Numbered from the stretch's first letter, positions 17,754 to 28,175 are shown. The stretch: DNA of 64,000 nt from Planctomycetota bacterium (GCA_014238905.1 JABAAE010000013.1:62001-126000), one strand, 5' to 3'. Numbers and translations: made by a program. Notes: a model not told the origin generated them from the sequence alone.

Positions 17754-19121
17754 TTACGGTGCCAAGAGAATTCGGCTGGGAGCATTCAGGTAGGCAATGA
17801 TTTCGTTGAGAAATCTGGCGGCAGCGGCGCCATCGATTAGCCGATGATCGTAGGACAGGCTCATTGGCATCATCAAACGTGGCACTATTTCGTCCCCAAC
17901 AACCACTGGCAATTTTCGGCTGCGTCCAACCAGCAGAATGGCGGCTTCAGGAACGTTAATGATCGGCGTTGAATAGGTGCCACCAATTGCCCCCAGGTTA
18001 CTGATGGTAAATGTGCTTCCTCGCAGATCCTCTACCGAAAAATCACCTGTGCGGGAGCTTTCAGCGATTTTCCCCAATGCTCTGGCAACATCCGGAATCG
18101 ACATTTTGTCAGCATTACGTAATGAGGGTACGACCAAGCCCCGATCCGTATCGACCGCGATGCCAATGTTGACATAATTTTTGAGGCAGATTTGCCCCTT
18201 CTCCATGTCGACCGAGGCATTGATTTCCGGATGCATTTTCAATGCCATGGCGATTGATTTAATCAAGAACGGCATGGTTGTCAGCTTGATTCCCTGGGCT
18301 GCGTAATCGGCCTTGCTGGATTGTCGAAATTCTTCCAAGTCGGTGATGTCGGCATCATCAAAATTGGTGACCCGGGGGACCGTTGTCCAGGACTTGTGCA
18401 TTTGCTCGGCGATGGTTTTACGCATCCGCGACATCTTCTGATAGGTTACCGGTCCGTAGCCGTCGGTTTCGCCGGCAGGCGGTTCTCCATTCGCCTGAGC
18501 CGCCTGTCCATGGTTAGCTGATTTTCCACGGACGACTGCCAGCACGTCGTCCCGGGTAATTCTTCCGTCTTGTCCGGAGCCTGAAACGATGCCCAAATCG
18601 ACGCCGACTTCCCGGGCAAACCTTCGAATTGCCGGCCCGGCTGCGACCACGCTACCACCGCTTGTTGTCTCGGGAGATTCAGTGGAGGGTGTTTCGGCGA
18701 CAGTTGCCGCAGGTGCCGGGTCTGGGGTGGCTCGAACGGGCGCGGCCGCGGCAGGAGGCGGTGTTGCAGGAGGCGGTGTTGCAGGAGTCGGTGTTGCAGG
18801 AGTCGGTGTCTCAGCAGGTGGCGCAGCTGCCGTTTGAGATGGCTCGGTGGGCTGTTCCATTTGAGGAGCAGGGGCGGCTGAATCTTTCGCCTCAAGCTCG
18901 ATCAAGGCTGTACCGATCGTTGCCGTATCACCTTCTTCGACGAGAATCTTGGTGACCACGCCGGATGCATCACTTGGGACCGTGACGGTAGCCTTATCGG
19001 TCTCCAGTTCAATGATGCCATCCCCTTTGTTGATCGAGTCACCCACGTTGACGAGGATCTCCAGTACGTCACCCGAATCGATTCCATCTCCAAGATCCGG
19101 TGTTTTGACTTCTGTTGCCAT
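17754..19121 (-). CDS. aceF: Dihydrolipoamide acetyltransferase (pyruvate dehydrogenase E2)
   Basis: A 455-residue E2 subunit that transfers the acetyl group from lipoyl to CoA in the pyruvate dehydrogenase complex. One lipoyl domain occupies residues 1-80 with Lys43 in ETDKATV as the lipoylation site. A long Ala/Pro/Thr linker (about 80-150) contains a 15-bp coding repeat. The peripheral subunit-binding domain lies at about 155-195 (IRRFAREVGVDL...GRITRDDVL). The catalytic domain ends with DHRLIDG, giving His426 and Asp430. It follows aceE by 130 bp on the same strand and ends in an intrinsic terminator, so aceE-aceF form an operon; no E3 gene is nearby. E. coli AceF carries three lipoyl domains, this one only one. 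Also called pdhC. Confidence 0.95.
   Translation of the reverse strand: MATEVKTPDLGDGIDSGDVLEILVNVGDSINKGDGIIELETDKATVTVPSDASGVVTKILVEEGDTATIGTALIELEAKDSAAPAPQMEQPTEPSQTAAAPPAETPTPATPTPATPPPATPPPAAAAPVRATPDPAPAATVAETPSTESPETTSGGSVVAAGPAIRRFAREVGVDLGIVSGSGQDGRITRDDVLAVVRGKSANHGQAAQANGEPPAGETDGYGPVTYQKMSRMRKTIAEQMHKSWTTVPRVTNFDDADITDLEEFRQSSKADYAAQGIKLTTMPFLIKSIAMALKMHPEINASVDMEKGQICLKNYVNIGIAVDTDRGLVVPSLRNADKMSIPDVARALGKIAESSRTGDFSVEDLRGSTFTISNLGAIGGTYSTPIINVPEAAILLVGRSRKLPVVVGDEIVPRLMMPMSLSYDHRLIDGAAAARFLNEIIAYLNAPSRILLAP
18751..18810 (-). repeat. 4 x 15-bp in-frame repeat in the aceF linker
   Basis: Four 15-bp units based on GCAGGAGGCGGTGTT (plus strand) at 18751-18765, 18766-18780, 18781-18795 and 18796-18810, with one or two substitutions in the last two. 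Translated they give the five-residue period T-P-A-T-P of the swinging-arm linker. The period keeps the frame. Confidence 0.9.
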
Positions 19122-19159
19122 TTTTTATCTCAGTAATTTGATTTTCGTTGTTGTTTCAG

Positions 19160-19189
19160 CCGTTGCCTCGGGAAAACCCGAATTAACGG
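19160..19189 (-). other. Intercistronic hairpin between aceE and aceF
   Basis: CCGTT pairs with AACGG and, after a symmetric three-base internal loop, TCGGG pairs with CCCGA around an AAAA/TTTT tetraloop. It lies in the 130-bp gap between aceE and aceF, with no T-run after it. It could stabilise or process the operon mRNA and so set the E1:E2 ratio; that role is inferred. Confidence 0.5.
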
Positions 19190-19251
19190 TTTGATTGTTG
19201 TTTTGGCAGCCATCCCACCCTCAGGCGATGAAAAGCCCAAAAACATGTCGA

Positions 19252-21975
19252 TCAGGCATAAAGCGAATAAGCTTTTTCTGGGTTGATGCCCAGTTCACCA
19301 ATTGCTTTTTCCACTTTTTCCATTTCGAATTTGCCCTGTTTGGCGAGCAGATATAAGGATGCCCAAACAACACATTCTGCGTCCACTTCAAAGTGCCGGC
19401 GAAGTACATCGCGGCTTTCACTGCGTCCCATCCCATCGGTTCCCAAAACGTGATAATCGCCGGGAATCCATGGTGTCAATTGTTCGCCCAGGGCTTTCAC
19501 ATAATCCGAGGCTGAAATGAATGGGCCTTCAGTCCCGTCCAAGGTGGTTTCCAGATAGGATTTCCTTGCAGGCTGGGTGGGGTGCATCATATTCCACCGC
19601 CGGCATTCATCGGCTTCGCGTCGAAGTTGGGTATAACTGGTGACACTCCACGTATCGCTGGCGACTCCGTATTTTTCAGCTAAGATTTCTTGCGCCTTGG
19701 CAACGGAGTTGTAAATCGCACCGCTTCCAAAAAGTTGGACCCGTCCCTTGGCCTGATCGACTTCCCGGGTTGAGACCTTGTACATTCCCTTCACGATACC
19801 TTCTTCGCATCCCTCAGGCATTTCCGGGTGTGTGTAGTTGTCGTTTTCCAACATTAAATAATAAAGGGCGGTTTCTCCGTCTTGATACATGGCTTTTAAG
19901 CCATGCATCACAATAGTGGTAATTTCGTACTGGAATGCTGGGTCGTAGGCCCGGACTGTTGGATAGGCAATTGCATTGAGCAAGCTGTGACCATCCTGAT
20001 GCTGAAGGCCTTCACCGTTGAGCGTGGTGCGACCAGCGGTTCCACCGAGTAGAAATCCTTTGGCCCGCATATCTGCAGCTGCCCAAATCAAGTCGCCAAT
20101 TCTTTGAAAACCAAACATGGAGTAGTAGATGTAGAACGGAATCATATTGACACCGTGGGTGGAATAGGCCGTGCCCGCAGCGTTGAAGGACGACATCGAA
20201 CCGGCTTCACTGATGCCTTCTTCAAGAATTTGGCCATCTTGGGCCTCCTTGTAGTAAAGCATCTGTTCCGAATCCACTGGCTCATAAAGCTGACCGGCGT
20301 GGGCGTAGATTCCGACTTCTCGAAACATGCCTTCCATGCCAAATGTCCGAGATTCGTCGGGTACGATGGGCACAACCTGCTTGCCGATTTTTTTGTCTTT
20401 GCAGAGCTTGGTCAGCAGACGAACAAATGCCATGGTTGTTGACATTGGTTTTCCCTTGCTGCCGTCGGTAAATCGCTTGCGATACTCGTCCAGCGTTGGG
20501 ACCTCAATCAATGGCGCGGTGTTGGGCCGAGATGGTACAGGACCTCCCAAGGCTGCTCGTTTTTCTCGAACATATTTGAGCTCAACGCTATCCACGGCGG
20601 GTTTGTAAAACGGAGCACTACCAACTTTTTCGTCTGAAATTGGAATGCCAAACCGACTGCGGAATTCCAGCAATTCGTTTTCGTTCATTTTTTTCTGGTT
20701 GTGGGCAATGTTCTTGCCCTCACCAGCTTCACCGAGCCCGTATCCTTTGATCGTTTTGGCAAGGATGACGGTTGGTCGACCATTCTTGACGGTAGCCTGT
20801 TGGTAAGCTGCAAAAACCTTTTCGGGATCGTGGCCGCCACGCCGCAATGATTCCAGCTTTTCGTCGGAATAATTCTTGACCAGTTCCAAAAGTTCAGGGT
20901 ATTTTCCGAAGAATTTTTGACGGATGTAAGAGCCCGGCATATTGGTGTATTTCTGGAATTCACCATCCACCACTTCGCCCATTCGTTTGACAAGCATTCC
21001 CGATTCATCTTTGGCGAGTAACGTATCCCAATCGTCTCCCCAAACGACCTTGATCACATTCCAACCAGCACCACGGAAAATGGCTTCTAGCTCCTGAATG
21101 ATTTTGCCGTTTCCTCGAACCGGACCATCGAGTCGCTGTAGATTGCAATTGATGACAAATGTCAGATTGTCAAGCTTTTCCCGGGAGGCCAATGTAATGG
21201 CGCCCAACGATTCTGGTTCATCACATTCTCCATCACCCAGAAATGCCCACACACGCTGACTCGAGGTGTCTTTTATTCCCCGGTCGCGCAGGTACTCATT
21301 GAAGCGTGCCTGGTAGATGGCCATGATCGGCCCCAGTCCCATCGACACCGTCGGGAATTCCCAGAAGTCGGGCATCAGATAGGGATGTGGGTAAGAGGAT
21401 AGTCCAGGAACGTCCTGAAGCTCTTGGCGGAAATGCTCAAGATTGTCCTCACTGAGACGGCCTTCCAAAAAGGCTCTGGAATAAATCCCGGGTGACGCAT
21501 GCCCTTGGAAGTAGATTTGATCACCGTCGTAGCCACTTTCACCACGTCCACGCAGAAAATGATTGAACGCAACCTCGTACAGAGTTGCACTGGAAGCAAA
21601 GGTTGAAATGTGTCCACCAATTCCGTCAATTTTTTTGTTGGCCCTTTGGACCATCGCCATCGCGTTCCATCGAACGATACTCTTGATTCGTCTTTCCAGT
21701 TCGCGGTTACCCGGAAAGGCGGTTTGCTGCTCTCTGGCGATGGTGTTGATGTACGGAGTATTGGCTTTCATGCCAATTTCGACTCCATCGACTTTTGCAC
21801 GATCTTCCAATGCTGATAGCAAATATTTGGCTCGTTCAGGGCCTTTGCTTTTAATGACATACTGCATCGACTCCAACCACTCCTGGGTTTCAGCCGGATC
21901 GACATCGGTGGTTTGATTTAGATAAGGTTCCGATTGCGTTTCACTATTTTCCACTGGTTTGATAACGTCGGCCAT
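19252..21975 (-). CDS. aceE: Pyruvate dehydrogenase E1, homodimeric type
   Basis: A 907-residue thiamine diphosphate enzyme that decarboxylates pyruvate and acetylates the E2 lipoyl group. The family-specific N-terminus (ETQEWLESMQYVI, TPYINTI), the block GGHISTFASSATLYEVAFNHFLRG and the thiamine motif GDGECDEPES...NLTFVINCN all match AceE closely, as does the C-terminal part (GTDGMGRSESRDVLRRHFEVDAE). Length is close to that of E. coli AceE (about 887). The ATG at 21975 has AAGAGAG six bases upstream. It is the first gene of the aceE-aceF operon. Homodimeric E1 is typical of proteobacteria and is also found in planctomycetes. Confidence 0.97.
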   Translation of the reverse strand: MADVIKPVENSETQSEPYLNQTTDVDPAETQEWLESMQYVIKSKGPERAKYLLSALEDRAKVDGVEIGMKANTPYINTIAREQQTAFPGNRELERRIKSIVRWNAMAMVQRANKKIDGIGGHISTFASSATLYEVAFNHFLRGRGESGYDGDQIYFQGHASPGIYSRAFLEGRLSEDNLEHFRQELQDVPGLSSYPHPYLMPDFWEFPTVSMGLGPIMAIYQARFNEYLRDRGIKDTSSQRVWAFLGDGECDEPESLGAITLASREKLDNLTFVINCNLQRLDGPVRGNGKIIQELEAIFRGAGWNVIKVVWGDDWDTLLAKDESGMLVKRMGEVVDGEFQKYTNMPGSYIRQKFFGKYPELLELVKNYSDEKLESLRRGGHDPEKVFAAYQQATVKNGRPTVILAKTIKGYGLGEAGEGKNIAHNQKKMNENELLEFRSRFGIPISDEKVGSAPFYKPAVDSVELKYVREKRAALGGPVPSRPNTAPLIEVPTLDEYRKRFTDGSKGKPMSTTMAFVRLLTKLCKDKKIGKQVVPIVPDESRTFGMEGMFREVGIYAHAGQLYEPVDSEQMLYYKEAQDGQILEEGISEAGSMSSFNAAGTAYSTHGVNMIPFYIYYSMFGFQRIGDLIWAAADMRAKGFLLGGTAGRTTLNGEGLQHQDGHSLLNAIAYPTVRAYDPAFQYEITTIVMHGLKAMYQDGETALYYLMLENDNYTHPEMPEGCEEGIVKGMYKVSTREVDQAKGRVQLFGSGAIYNSVAKAQEILAEKYGVASDTWSVTSYTQLRREADECRRWNMMHPTQPARKSYLETTLDGTEGPFISASDYVKALGEQLTPWIPGDYHVLGTDGMGRSESRDVLRRHFEVDAECVVWASLYLLAKQGKFEMEKVEKAIGELGINPEKAYSLYA

Positions 21976-22449
21976 TTAACTCTCTTAAAAGAACTCGGGA
22001 AAAGAATGCTGGTGGATTTGTAGAGAGGAATGCATTCCAGATGATGTCTTAAGAATGATCTTGTTTACGGAAAAGATCCTTCGGCCCGCGTTACCCGTTC
22101 CAATCAATATAAATCCAATATCTCATTTTCTATTAACGAGTCCAAAACGTAAAGGTCGCCGGCGATTTTATTCGTAAGCCACTACATTAAAACAACTTGC
22201 GCTATTTTCTCCCCCGTTGTTGGTGCTAGAAATGATTGATTTGGTAAAGTTGCGCGGTTTTTTCGGAATTCCGGATTAAATTCTGAAAACCGATTTTGTT
22301 GATTGCAACCATGAAGTGAGGGCTATGGTTAATAGCATTACTGCTTTAGAAGACGATTATCCGGTGCCGATTTTGACTATTGAATCGTTCCTGACAGTTT
22401 TCCCGCTGTTTTTGTTGCCGTTGCCTTTTCGATGCCGGAATAGTCATAC
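21976..22449. other. Divergent promoter region of aceE and the TolC-like gene
   Basis: A 474-bp AT-rich gap with no supportable gene. It contains the perfect 12-bp palindrome GGAATGCATTCC at 22027-22038, 52 bp upstream of aceE, a possible operator for a dimeric regulator. No tRNA-like or riboswitch-like fold was recognised. Confidence 0.45.
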
Positions 22450-24291
22450 ATGTCGAGTTTTTCATTTTCAATTCGATCGCTTTTTGCCAACGGTCCGATT
22501 GGGTTGCTAGCGTTGTGCGTAATTGCAACGGTGGGCTGCCGGTTTTCCCGACCGGATTATGTTGCCGATGAGATCGGCAGCTATCGGGATTACCTGACAA
22601 CGATTGAGTACCCGGAAGTGGATCAGGCATCGTTTGAGTCGGCCCAGACGGCGTTGGCTGACAGGCCCCCGACAGTAAGTAAATTCCAAGAGCTGGCTTT
22701 TGAAGACCTGACGATTGAACAAGCTATTGAACTGGCGATGACCAATTCGAGTATCCTGTCCAAGATGGGTGGACAGGTGATTACTGCCCCGAGTGCCGCG
22801 GCATCCATTTTCGATCCTGCAGTTCAGGAAACCAGCCCTTTCGGTGGTGTGGAAGGGGCATTAAGTGCTTTTGACGCGCGCTGGGATACCAGTTTTAATT
22901 TCAACAGGGGCGAACAAAAATTCAACAACTCGTTCCTGAGTCTTGGTTCGGGTCAGATTACCAACCGCAGCAGTTTCATCAGTGGTATTTCAAAACGTTC
23001 CGTAAACGGTGCAACTTACGGTTTTCGAAACACCATCAATTACAATCGAAATAATTCACCTGCCAATCGGTTCGGTAGTTCGTATGACATGATTGTGCAG
23101 GCCGAGTATCGGCAGGCTTTATTACGTGGTGCAGGGTCTTTGGTGAACCGAATTGCGGGTCCCAATGCCACGCCGGGAGTTTACAACGGTGTTTTGATCT
23201 CCAAGATCAATCAGGACATCACGTTGGCTGATTTTGAGATTTCGGTACGTAACTTGGTTCGTGATGTTGAACGGAGTTACTGGGAACTCTATTACGCCTA
23301 CCGGAATCTTGACAATCTAATCGACGCTCGTGACTCTGCCAGAGATACATGGCAAAAACGGGAGCAACGTAAGAAAATTGATCGTCCGGACGACGAAGCC
23401 CAGGCCCGCCAGCTTTACTTTAGTTTTAAAGGGAGAGTTCAGGATGCTTTGGCCGGGGTTGGACCCAGTTTGGGGGTTTACGGAGCCGAACGCGAACTTC
23501 GACGATTATGTGGCTTTTCTGCCGCCGACGGATCGTTATTGAGACCCGTTAGCGATCCGGTCATTGCACAGATCAATTACGATTGGGACACACTGCAGCT
23601 TGGAGCTATGGAAAAACGCGTAGAATTAAGGCGGCAACAATGGACCGTCCAACAGCGCGAACTTGAATTCTTGGCTGCCAAGAACCTGAATCGCTGGCAG
23701 CTTGATTTTGTCGCCAACTACGGTTGGCGTGGTTTTGGAGATAACCTGGCTGGTAGCCGCTCACGGGCAGACGGTAGCGCGTTGGAAGATCTTTGGTCGG
23801 GAGACCTCGACGATTGGAACATGGGTTTTGAGTTTGGTGGACCGATCGGCAAGCGACAGACATTCCTGGCGGTTCGCAATTCCGAGCTGCAGCTCGCCAA
23901 GTCCCGGGCGGTTCTTCGTGAGCAGCAGCGGCAAGTGGTACTCGATTTGAATAGGGCGTTCACCGAAGTCGATCGAGCCTTTGAGGGCATTGAGAACAAC
24001 TACAATCTCCGAGAAGCAGTGAAGGACGAGTTGCGCCCCAAACAGCGCCGATACGATTTGGGAGCTGGCGATGACGACATATTCTTTTTGCTTGATGCCC
24101 AACAGAGGGCTGCCAATGTGGAATCCGCTTTCATTCGGTCCATTGTTGATTACAACCTCGCGTTATTGGATACGACTTTTCAGGCAGGACGAATGCTGGA
24201 GCGGTATGACATCCATTTGCTAGAAGGTCCTTGGGGTGAAGACGCAATAGCGAATGCGTCCGCTCGAGATCTGAAGTACTCTTCGCAGTAG
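22450..24291 (+). CDS. TolC-family outer membrane efflux protein, likely lipoprotein
   Basis: A 613-residue protein with an export signal ending in a possible lipobox around Cys30 (IATVGC), followed by about 80 residues and then TolC-like helical hairpins. Typical phrases are TIEQAIELAMTNS near the start and LAKSRAVLREQQRQVVLDLNRAFTEVDRAFEGIENNYNL near the end, with a second pseudo-repeat in between (SVRNLVRDVERSYWELYYAYRNLDNLIDARDSA). Proteins of this family form trimeric outer-membrane ducts for efflux pumps or type I secretion. No pump genes lie beside it. The N-terminal extension and long central loop make it longer than E. coli TolC (about 490). Confidence 0.85.
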   Translation: MSSFSFSIRSLFANGPIGLLALCVIATVGCRFSRPDYVADEIGSYRDYLTTIEYPEVDQASFESAQTALADRPPTVSKFQELAFEDLTIEQAIELAMTNSSILSKMGGQVITAPSAAASIFDPAVQETSPFGGVEGALSAFDARWDTSFNFNRGEQKFNNSFLSLGSGQITNRSSFISGISKRSVNGATYGFRNTINYNRNNSPANRFGSSYDMIVQAEYRQALLRGAGSLVNRIAGPNATPGVYNGVLISKINQDITLADFEISVRNLVRDVERSYWELYYAYRNLDNLIDARDSARDTWQKREQRKKIDRPDDEAQARQLYFSFKGRVQDALAGVGPSLGVYGAERELRRLCGFSAADGSLLRPVSDPVIAQINYDWDTLQLGAMEKRVELRRQQWTVQQRELEFLAAKNLNRWQLDFVANYGWRGFGDNLAGSRSRADGSALEDLWSGDLDDWNMGFEFGGPIGKRQTFLAVRNSELQLAKSRAVLREQQRQVVLDLNRAFTEVDRAFEGIENNYNLREAVKDELRPKQRRYDLGAGDDDIFFLLDAQQRAANVESAFIRSIVDYNLALLDTTFQAGRMLERYDIHLLEGPWGEDAIANASARDLKYSSQ

Positions 24292-24399
24292 CTGTGCTTT
24301 GGAAACAGACTTGATTGATCCATGGTCTGGTACATTTCCCTGTTACGAAAAATGCGCTGAGGCCGCTTCGATGTGCCAATGCCGACGGTATCGGCAACG

Positions 24400-25071
24400 C
24401 TAATTCAGTAGCGACAGGATCATGTCGAGATCCGACAGGTCGGGAAACAGCCAGTCAGGATCATAATCAGATAGTTGTTCAACAGAGTAGCTGGCAGTTG
24501 CCACGGCAATGGTGATCGCGTTGATGGCCTTTCCACATCGAATGTCATTGGGTGTATCCCCGATGACGTAGACGTTTTCGATCGAGTTGATTTCCTTTCG
24601 CTGCCCAGCCAATTTGATGGCTGCCCGGGCCATGTCGCTACGATCCCGATGTTGGTCGCCGAAGCCCCCCCACGAAAAATACTGATCAATCCCAAAGTGC
24701 TTGATTTTTTTAAAAGCAGCAATTTCAATATTTCCAGTCAGTAAAGCGACCTCGATGGTGGGAGACTGCTGAAGTGAATGCAAGAGGGGTTGGATGCCGG
24801 GAAGCAAGCAACCCTGGGCACGGGTAAGTTCCTCGTCGAGGACTTCTAGGTAGCTGTTTTTGAATCGCTTCCAGTTCAATGCTGAATCTTCAATGCCGTG
24901 AGCCTTGAAAAGTTGTGTCGCGATGCCACGGTCTGTTTGACCATGGATCTCGATCCGTGCAATTTCTCCGGATAGGTTGAAGGTGGATTTCATGATTCGT
25001 GTGATGGCCCGTCCCCCCGCGCCGGGGGAAATCAGTAATGTGCCGTCGATGTCAAAAAAAATCAGGTTCAA
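24400..25071 (-). CDS. HAD-superfamily phosphatase (phosphoglycolate phosphatase-like)
   Basis: A 223-residue hydrolase. The nucleophile motif I is FFDIDGTLL, motif II is LLTGNIE, and the acidic motif IV is VIGDTPNDIRCG. A helical cap is inserted after motif I. The closest look is to phosphoglycolate phosphatase-type enzymes, but the substrate is open. No ATG lies near the start of the fold. I chose the TTG at 25069-25071, giving MNLIFFDIDG; a GTG at 25110 would add 13 residues. Converges on the TolC-like gene. Confidence 0.82.
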   Translation of the reverse strand: MNLIFFDIDGTLLISPGAGGRAITRIMKSTFNLSGEIARIEIHGQTDRGIATQLFKAHGIEDSALNWKRFKNSYLEVLDEELTRAQGCLLPGIQPLLHSLQQSPTIEVALLTGNIEIAAFKKIKHFGIDQYFSWGGFGDQHRDRSDMARAAIKLAGQRKEINSIENVYVIGDTPNDIRCGKAINAITIAVATASYSVEQLSDYDPDWLFPDLSDLDMILSLLN

Positions 25072-25392
25072 GGTAATTCCCGAGGCTAATCTGCTACTAG
25101 CAACAAACACGAACGTTTAAAGGTAAACCAATCTGGATTCGCTTTTTCTGTGATGTTAGGTTATTGGATTGACCGGGTGAATACCGTATTGCGATTGTCG
25201 AAGGCTTGGTTGAACCTGATTTGTACCTGAGGATTCAGAATGAACGATTTATTGCGGTCACCGTTGAGAAAACAGGTGAGCTTCCCACAGAGATTTGATC
25301 CTAAAACCTGGTCGATCTCCGAGGTGGAATCTGCTTGTGGTTCCGCCAAATGCTTGATTTGGCTTGAACGTTGTGTGTCATTAGGCTGTAAA

Positions 25393-28149
25393 ATGATGGT
25401 TTTTGTCGTGGCGACACTCGTCGTCTCGTTGCAGTCTGTTTCCGCCCAAGAGACTTCCACCCATCCGGTTGTTCCCGGTTTTGAGCGGTTTATCGATGTC
25501 GACGAAATTACCGATGTCGAGCGTGGAAGTCTGTTGATCAATGAGACAAATTGCCATTCCTGTCATGCCGGTGGTGAAACGGCCATGTCAGTTGCCCCTA
25601 AAAAAGCCCCGATTTTGACAGGGGTCGGGAATCGGATTCGCCCAGAATATTTTGAACAGTTTCTGATGGATCCACATGGGACCAAGCCGGGGACAACAAT
25701 GCCCGATGTATTGCAGGGCCGATCCCAAAATGACAAAAAGAAAATCGCGGAGTCGATTGCCCATTTTCTTGCTGCCACCGGTAGTACTAACGACACGCCA
25801 CCTTTACCGGCTCCCATGGCGGCCGGGGAAAAACTATTTCATAGCATTGGATGCATCGCCTGTCATGATCCTCAGAACACCAAATCAAGTCTGCCGACAT
25901 CGGTTCCTTTGGGTGATCTTTCAAAAAAATATACGATTCCGGGGTTGGTGGAATTTTTGAGAAATCCACTTGCAATTCGCCCGTCGGGCCGCATGCCTCA
26001 TCTCAACCTCGATGATACGGAAGCTCAACAGGTGGCTACTTATCTGCTGCGGAATATCAAGTTGAAATCCAACATTAATGTTGCCTATTACGAAGGGAGC
26101 TGGGACAAGCTGCCGGATTTCGACTCAATGAAACCAGTTTCGAAAGCCTCGGTTCCAACATTGAATCCGGCGGTCGGTCGGAGGCGGGATAATTTTGGGT
26201 TGGTTTTCACAGGATTCTGGAAAGTAGCAAAAGCAGGTGTTTATAAGTTTCGTGTCGGTTCGGATGATGGCTCCCGTTTGTTGATCAATGGAAAAAAAAT
26301 CGTTGACAACGACGGGATTCACGGAATGGTATTCGTGGAGGGGACCCATGAACTCCCTGTGGGAGTGCATGAGGTGAGGATTGAGTTTTTTGAAAAAGGG
26401 GGTGGCGAGGAACTTGCCGTTGAGGTTTCCGGAGCTGGCTTGCCTAAACAGTCTCTGGGGGGACTTTTAAAAACTGAAAAAGAACCTCCGATGCCCGAAA
26501 AGGGATTTGTGTTGAACAAGGAAAAAGCAAAATTGGGCGGGGTGTTTTTTCAATCGGTTGGTTGTGCTAATTGCCATGACCTTCTTGTCGATCAGAAAAA
26601 AATGGTTTCCAGTCAGCCCGCAGCCAAACCGATGGCCGATCTCAGGCCCGTTGGTGGTTGTCTTGATGGAAAGGCGAGCACGCCACGCTTTGGCTGGACG
26701 GAAAAGCAACGGAGATCATTGGTCGCGGCCCTCAAAACTCCTCCAGCATTGTTACGTGGGGGGAATTCCCAATCCACCGAGGACAAGATCGGTCAAAAAA
26801 TGATGACATTGAACTGTTATGCCTGCCACGAACGCAGTTTTGTGGGTGGGGTGGTAGATCGTCGCGGCGAGTCTCAAGAAGTTCATGGGCATGAGAAATG
26901 GTTCGTTTCGGATCAGCCAGAAATGGGAGATGAAGGGCGTTTGCCACCAGCATTAACGGGCGTGGGGGCGAAACTGAATCCAGCCTGGCTTGCCGAAGCA
27001 ATGGAGAGTGGTGCAAAAGAGCGGCCTTACATGATGACGCGAATGCCGCGATTTGGAAAATCCAATCTGGGTGAATTGGTTTCCGAATTGATCAACGCCG
27101 ATCAACTGACCGATCCGGTGGTTGTTGAAATCGAAATGTCTCCTCGCAAGTTAAAGCAGATTGGCAAAGCATTTGCTGGAACCAGTGAAAAAGAAAACGG
27201 TCTTTCCTGCATCAAGTGCCATACATTTGGTAAGTACAAGGCAACCGGAATTCAGGCAATCAGTCTGACGACGATGACCAAGCGACTGAACAAGGACTGG
27301 TTCCAAAAATACATGCTCAAGCCGAGTCGTTTTCGGCCGGGAACCCGAATGCCGGAGTCCTGGCCAGCCGGCAAATCATTCTTTCCCGATGTGCTCGACG
27401 GGGATGCCAATAAACAGATTGCCTCCATCTGGGATTTCTTGAGCGACGGCGAACGAGCGGCCAAGCCCAAGGGTCTGGTGCAAGTGGCGATGCAACTGGT
27501 TGCGACCGACAGGCCGCGGATTTACCGAAACTTTATCGAGGGAGCGGGATCACGGGCCATCGGAATCGGCTATCCGGAAGAGGTCAATCTAGCCTTCGAT
27601 GCCAACAATAATCGCTTGGCGATGCTTTGGTATGGTGCTTTCATGGATCCATCAAGGCATTGGAATGGCCGTGGGCAAGGGTACCAGCCCCCCTTGGGCG
27701 ATAACGTTTTAAAGTTGCCCGAAGGTGTCGCTTTTGCGTTGCCAGCGGTTGCAGAAAAGGAATGGCCGAAAACATCCGCCAAAGAGCTTGGACTTCGTTT
27801 TGGTGGGTATCGATTCAATAAAGATCGAGAGCCGATTTTTCTTTACCGGTTGGGCGATGTACAGATCAGCGATTTCCCGGAACCCAATGTCACCGAGGAC
27901 ATCACCAATTTTGTGCGGAGATTCGAGGTCGCGGCAACTGAAACATCGTCGCTCTGGTATCGAGCTGCTGTCGGAAGCAAGATCATCCTGCTTAAGGATG
28001 GTACTTTTGACATCGGCGGCGATTACAAATTGAAATTTTCTGACAATATTCGCCCGGTTGTTCGAACGTCTGGTAACCAGCAGGAGTTGTTGATCCCATT
28101 AGATCTGACAAAGGGCGCGGTTAAATTTTCACAAGAGTATATTTGGTAA
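25393..28149 (+). CDS. Secreted pentahaem cytochrome c with PA14 domain
   Basis: A 918-residue exported protein. The start was placed at the ATG at 25393 because it opens a clean signal peptide (MMVFVVATLVVSLQSVSAQ); a frame from 25240 would add 51 improbable residues. Five haem motifs are visible: CHSCH (Cys54), CIACH (154), CANCH (391), CYACH (475) and CIKCH (606). A PA14 carbohydrate-binding-type domain lies at about 230-352 (GVYKFRVGSDDGSRLLINGKKIVDNDG). The C-terminal 250 residues lack haem motifs. Such proteins are thought to pass electrons from periplasmic oxidation of sugars. The next gene, 26 bp downstream, encodes a beta-propeller dehydrogenase-like protein that could be its electron donor. 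Confidence 0.88.
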   Translation: MMVFVVATLVVSLQSVSAQETSTHPVVPGFERFIDVDEITDVERGSLLINETNCHSCHAGGETAMSVAPKKAPILTGVGNRIRPEYFEQFLMDPHGTKPGTTMPDVLQGRSQNDKKKIAESIAHFLAATGSTNDTPPLPAPMAAGEKLFHSIGCIACHDPQNTKSSLPTSVPLGDLSKKYTIPGLVEFLRNPLAIRPSGRMPHLNLDDTEAQQVATYLLRNIKLKSNINVAYYEGSWDKLPDFDSMKPVSKASVPTLNPAVGRRRDNFGLVFTGFWKVAKAGVYKFRVGSDDGSRLLINGKKIVDNDGIHGMVFVEGTHELPVGVHEVRIEFFEKGGGEELAVEVSGAGLPKQSLGGLLKTEKEPPMPEKGFVLNKEKAKLGGVFFQSVGCANCHDLLVDQKKMVSSQPAAKPMADLRPVGGCLDGKASTPRFGWTEKQRRSLVAALKTPPALLRGGNSQSTEDKIGQKMMTLNCYACHERSFVGGVVDRRGESQEVHGHEKWFVSDQPEMGDEGRLPPALTGVGAKLNPAWLAEAMESGAKERPYMMTRMPRFGKSNLGELVSELINADQLTDPVVVEIEMSPRKLKQIGKAFAGTSEKENGLSCIKCHTFGKYKATGIQAISLTTMTKRLNKDWFQKYMLKPSRFRPGTRMPESWPAGKSFFPDVLDGDANKQIASIWDFLSDGERAAKPKGLVQVAMQLVATDRPRIYRNFIEGAGSRAIGIGYPEEVNLAFDANNNRLAMLWYGAFMDPSRHWNGRGQGYQPPLGDNVLKLPEGVAFALPAVAEKEWPKTSAKELGLRFGGYRFNKDREPIFLYRLGDVQISDFPEPNVTEDITNFVRRFEVAATETSSLWYRAAVGSKIILLKDGTFDIGGDYKLKFSDNIRPVVRTSGNQQELLIPLDLTKGAVKFSQEYIW

Positions 28150-28175
28150 TCCCAACACCATTTCTGAAACGAATC

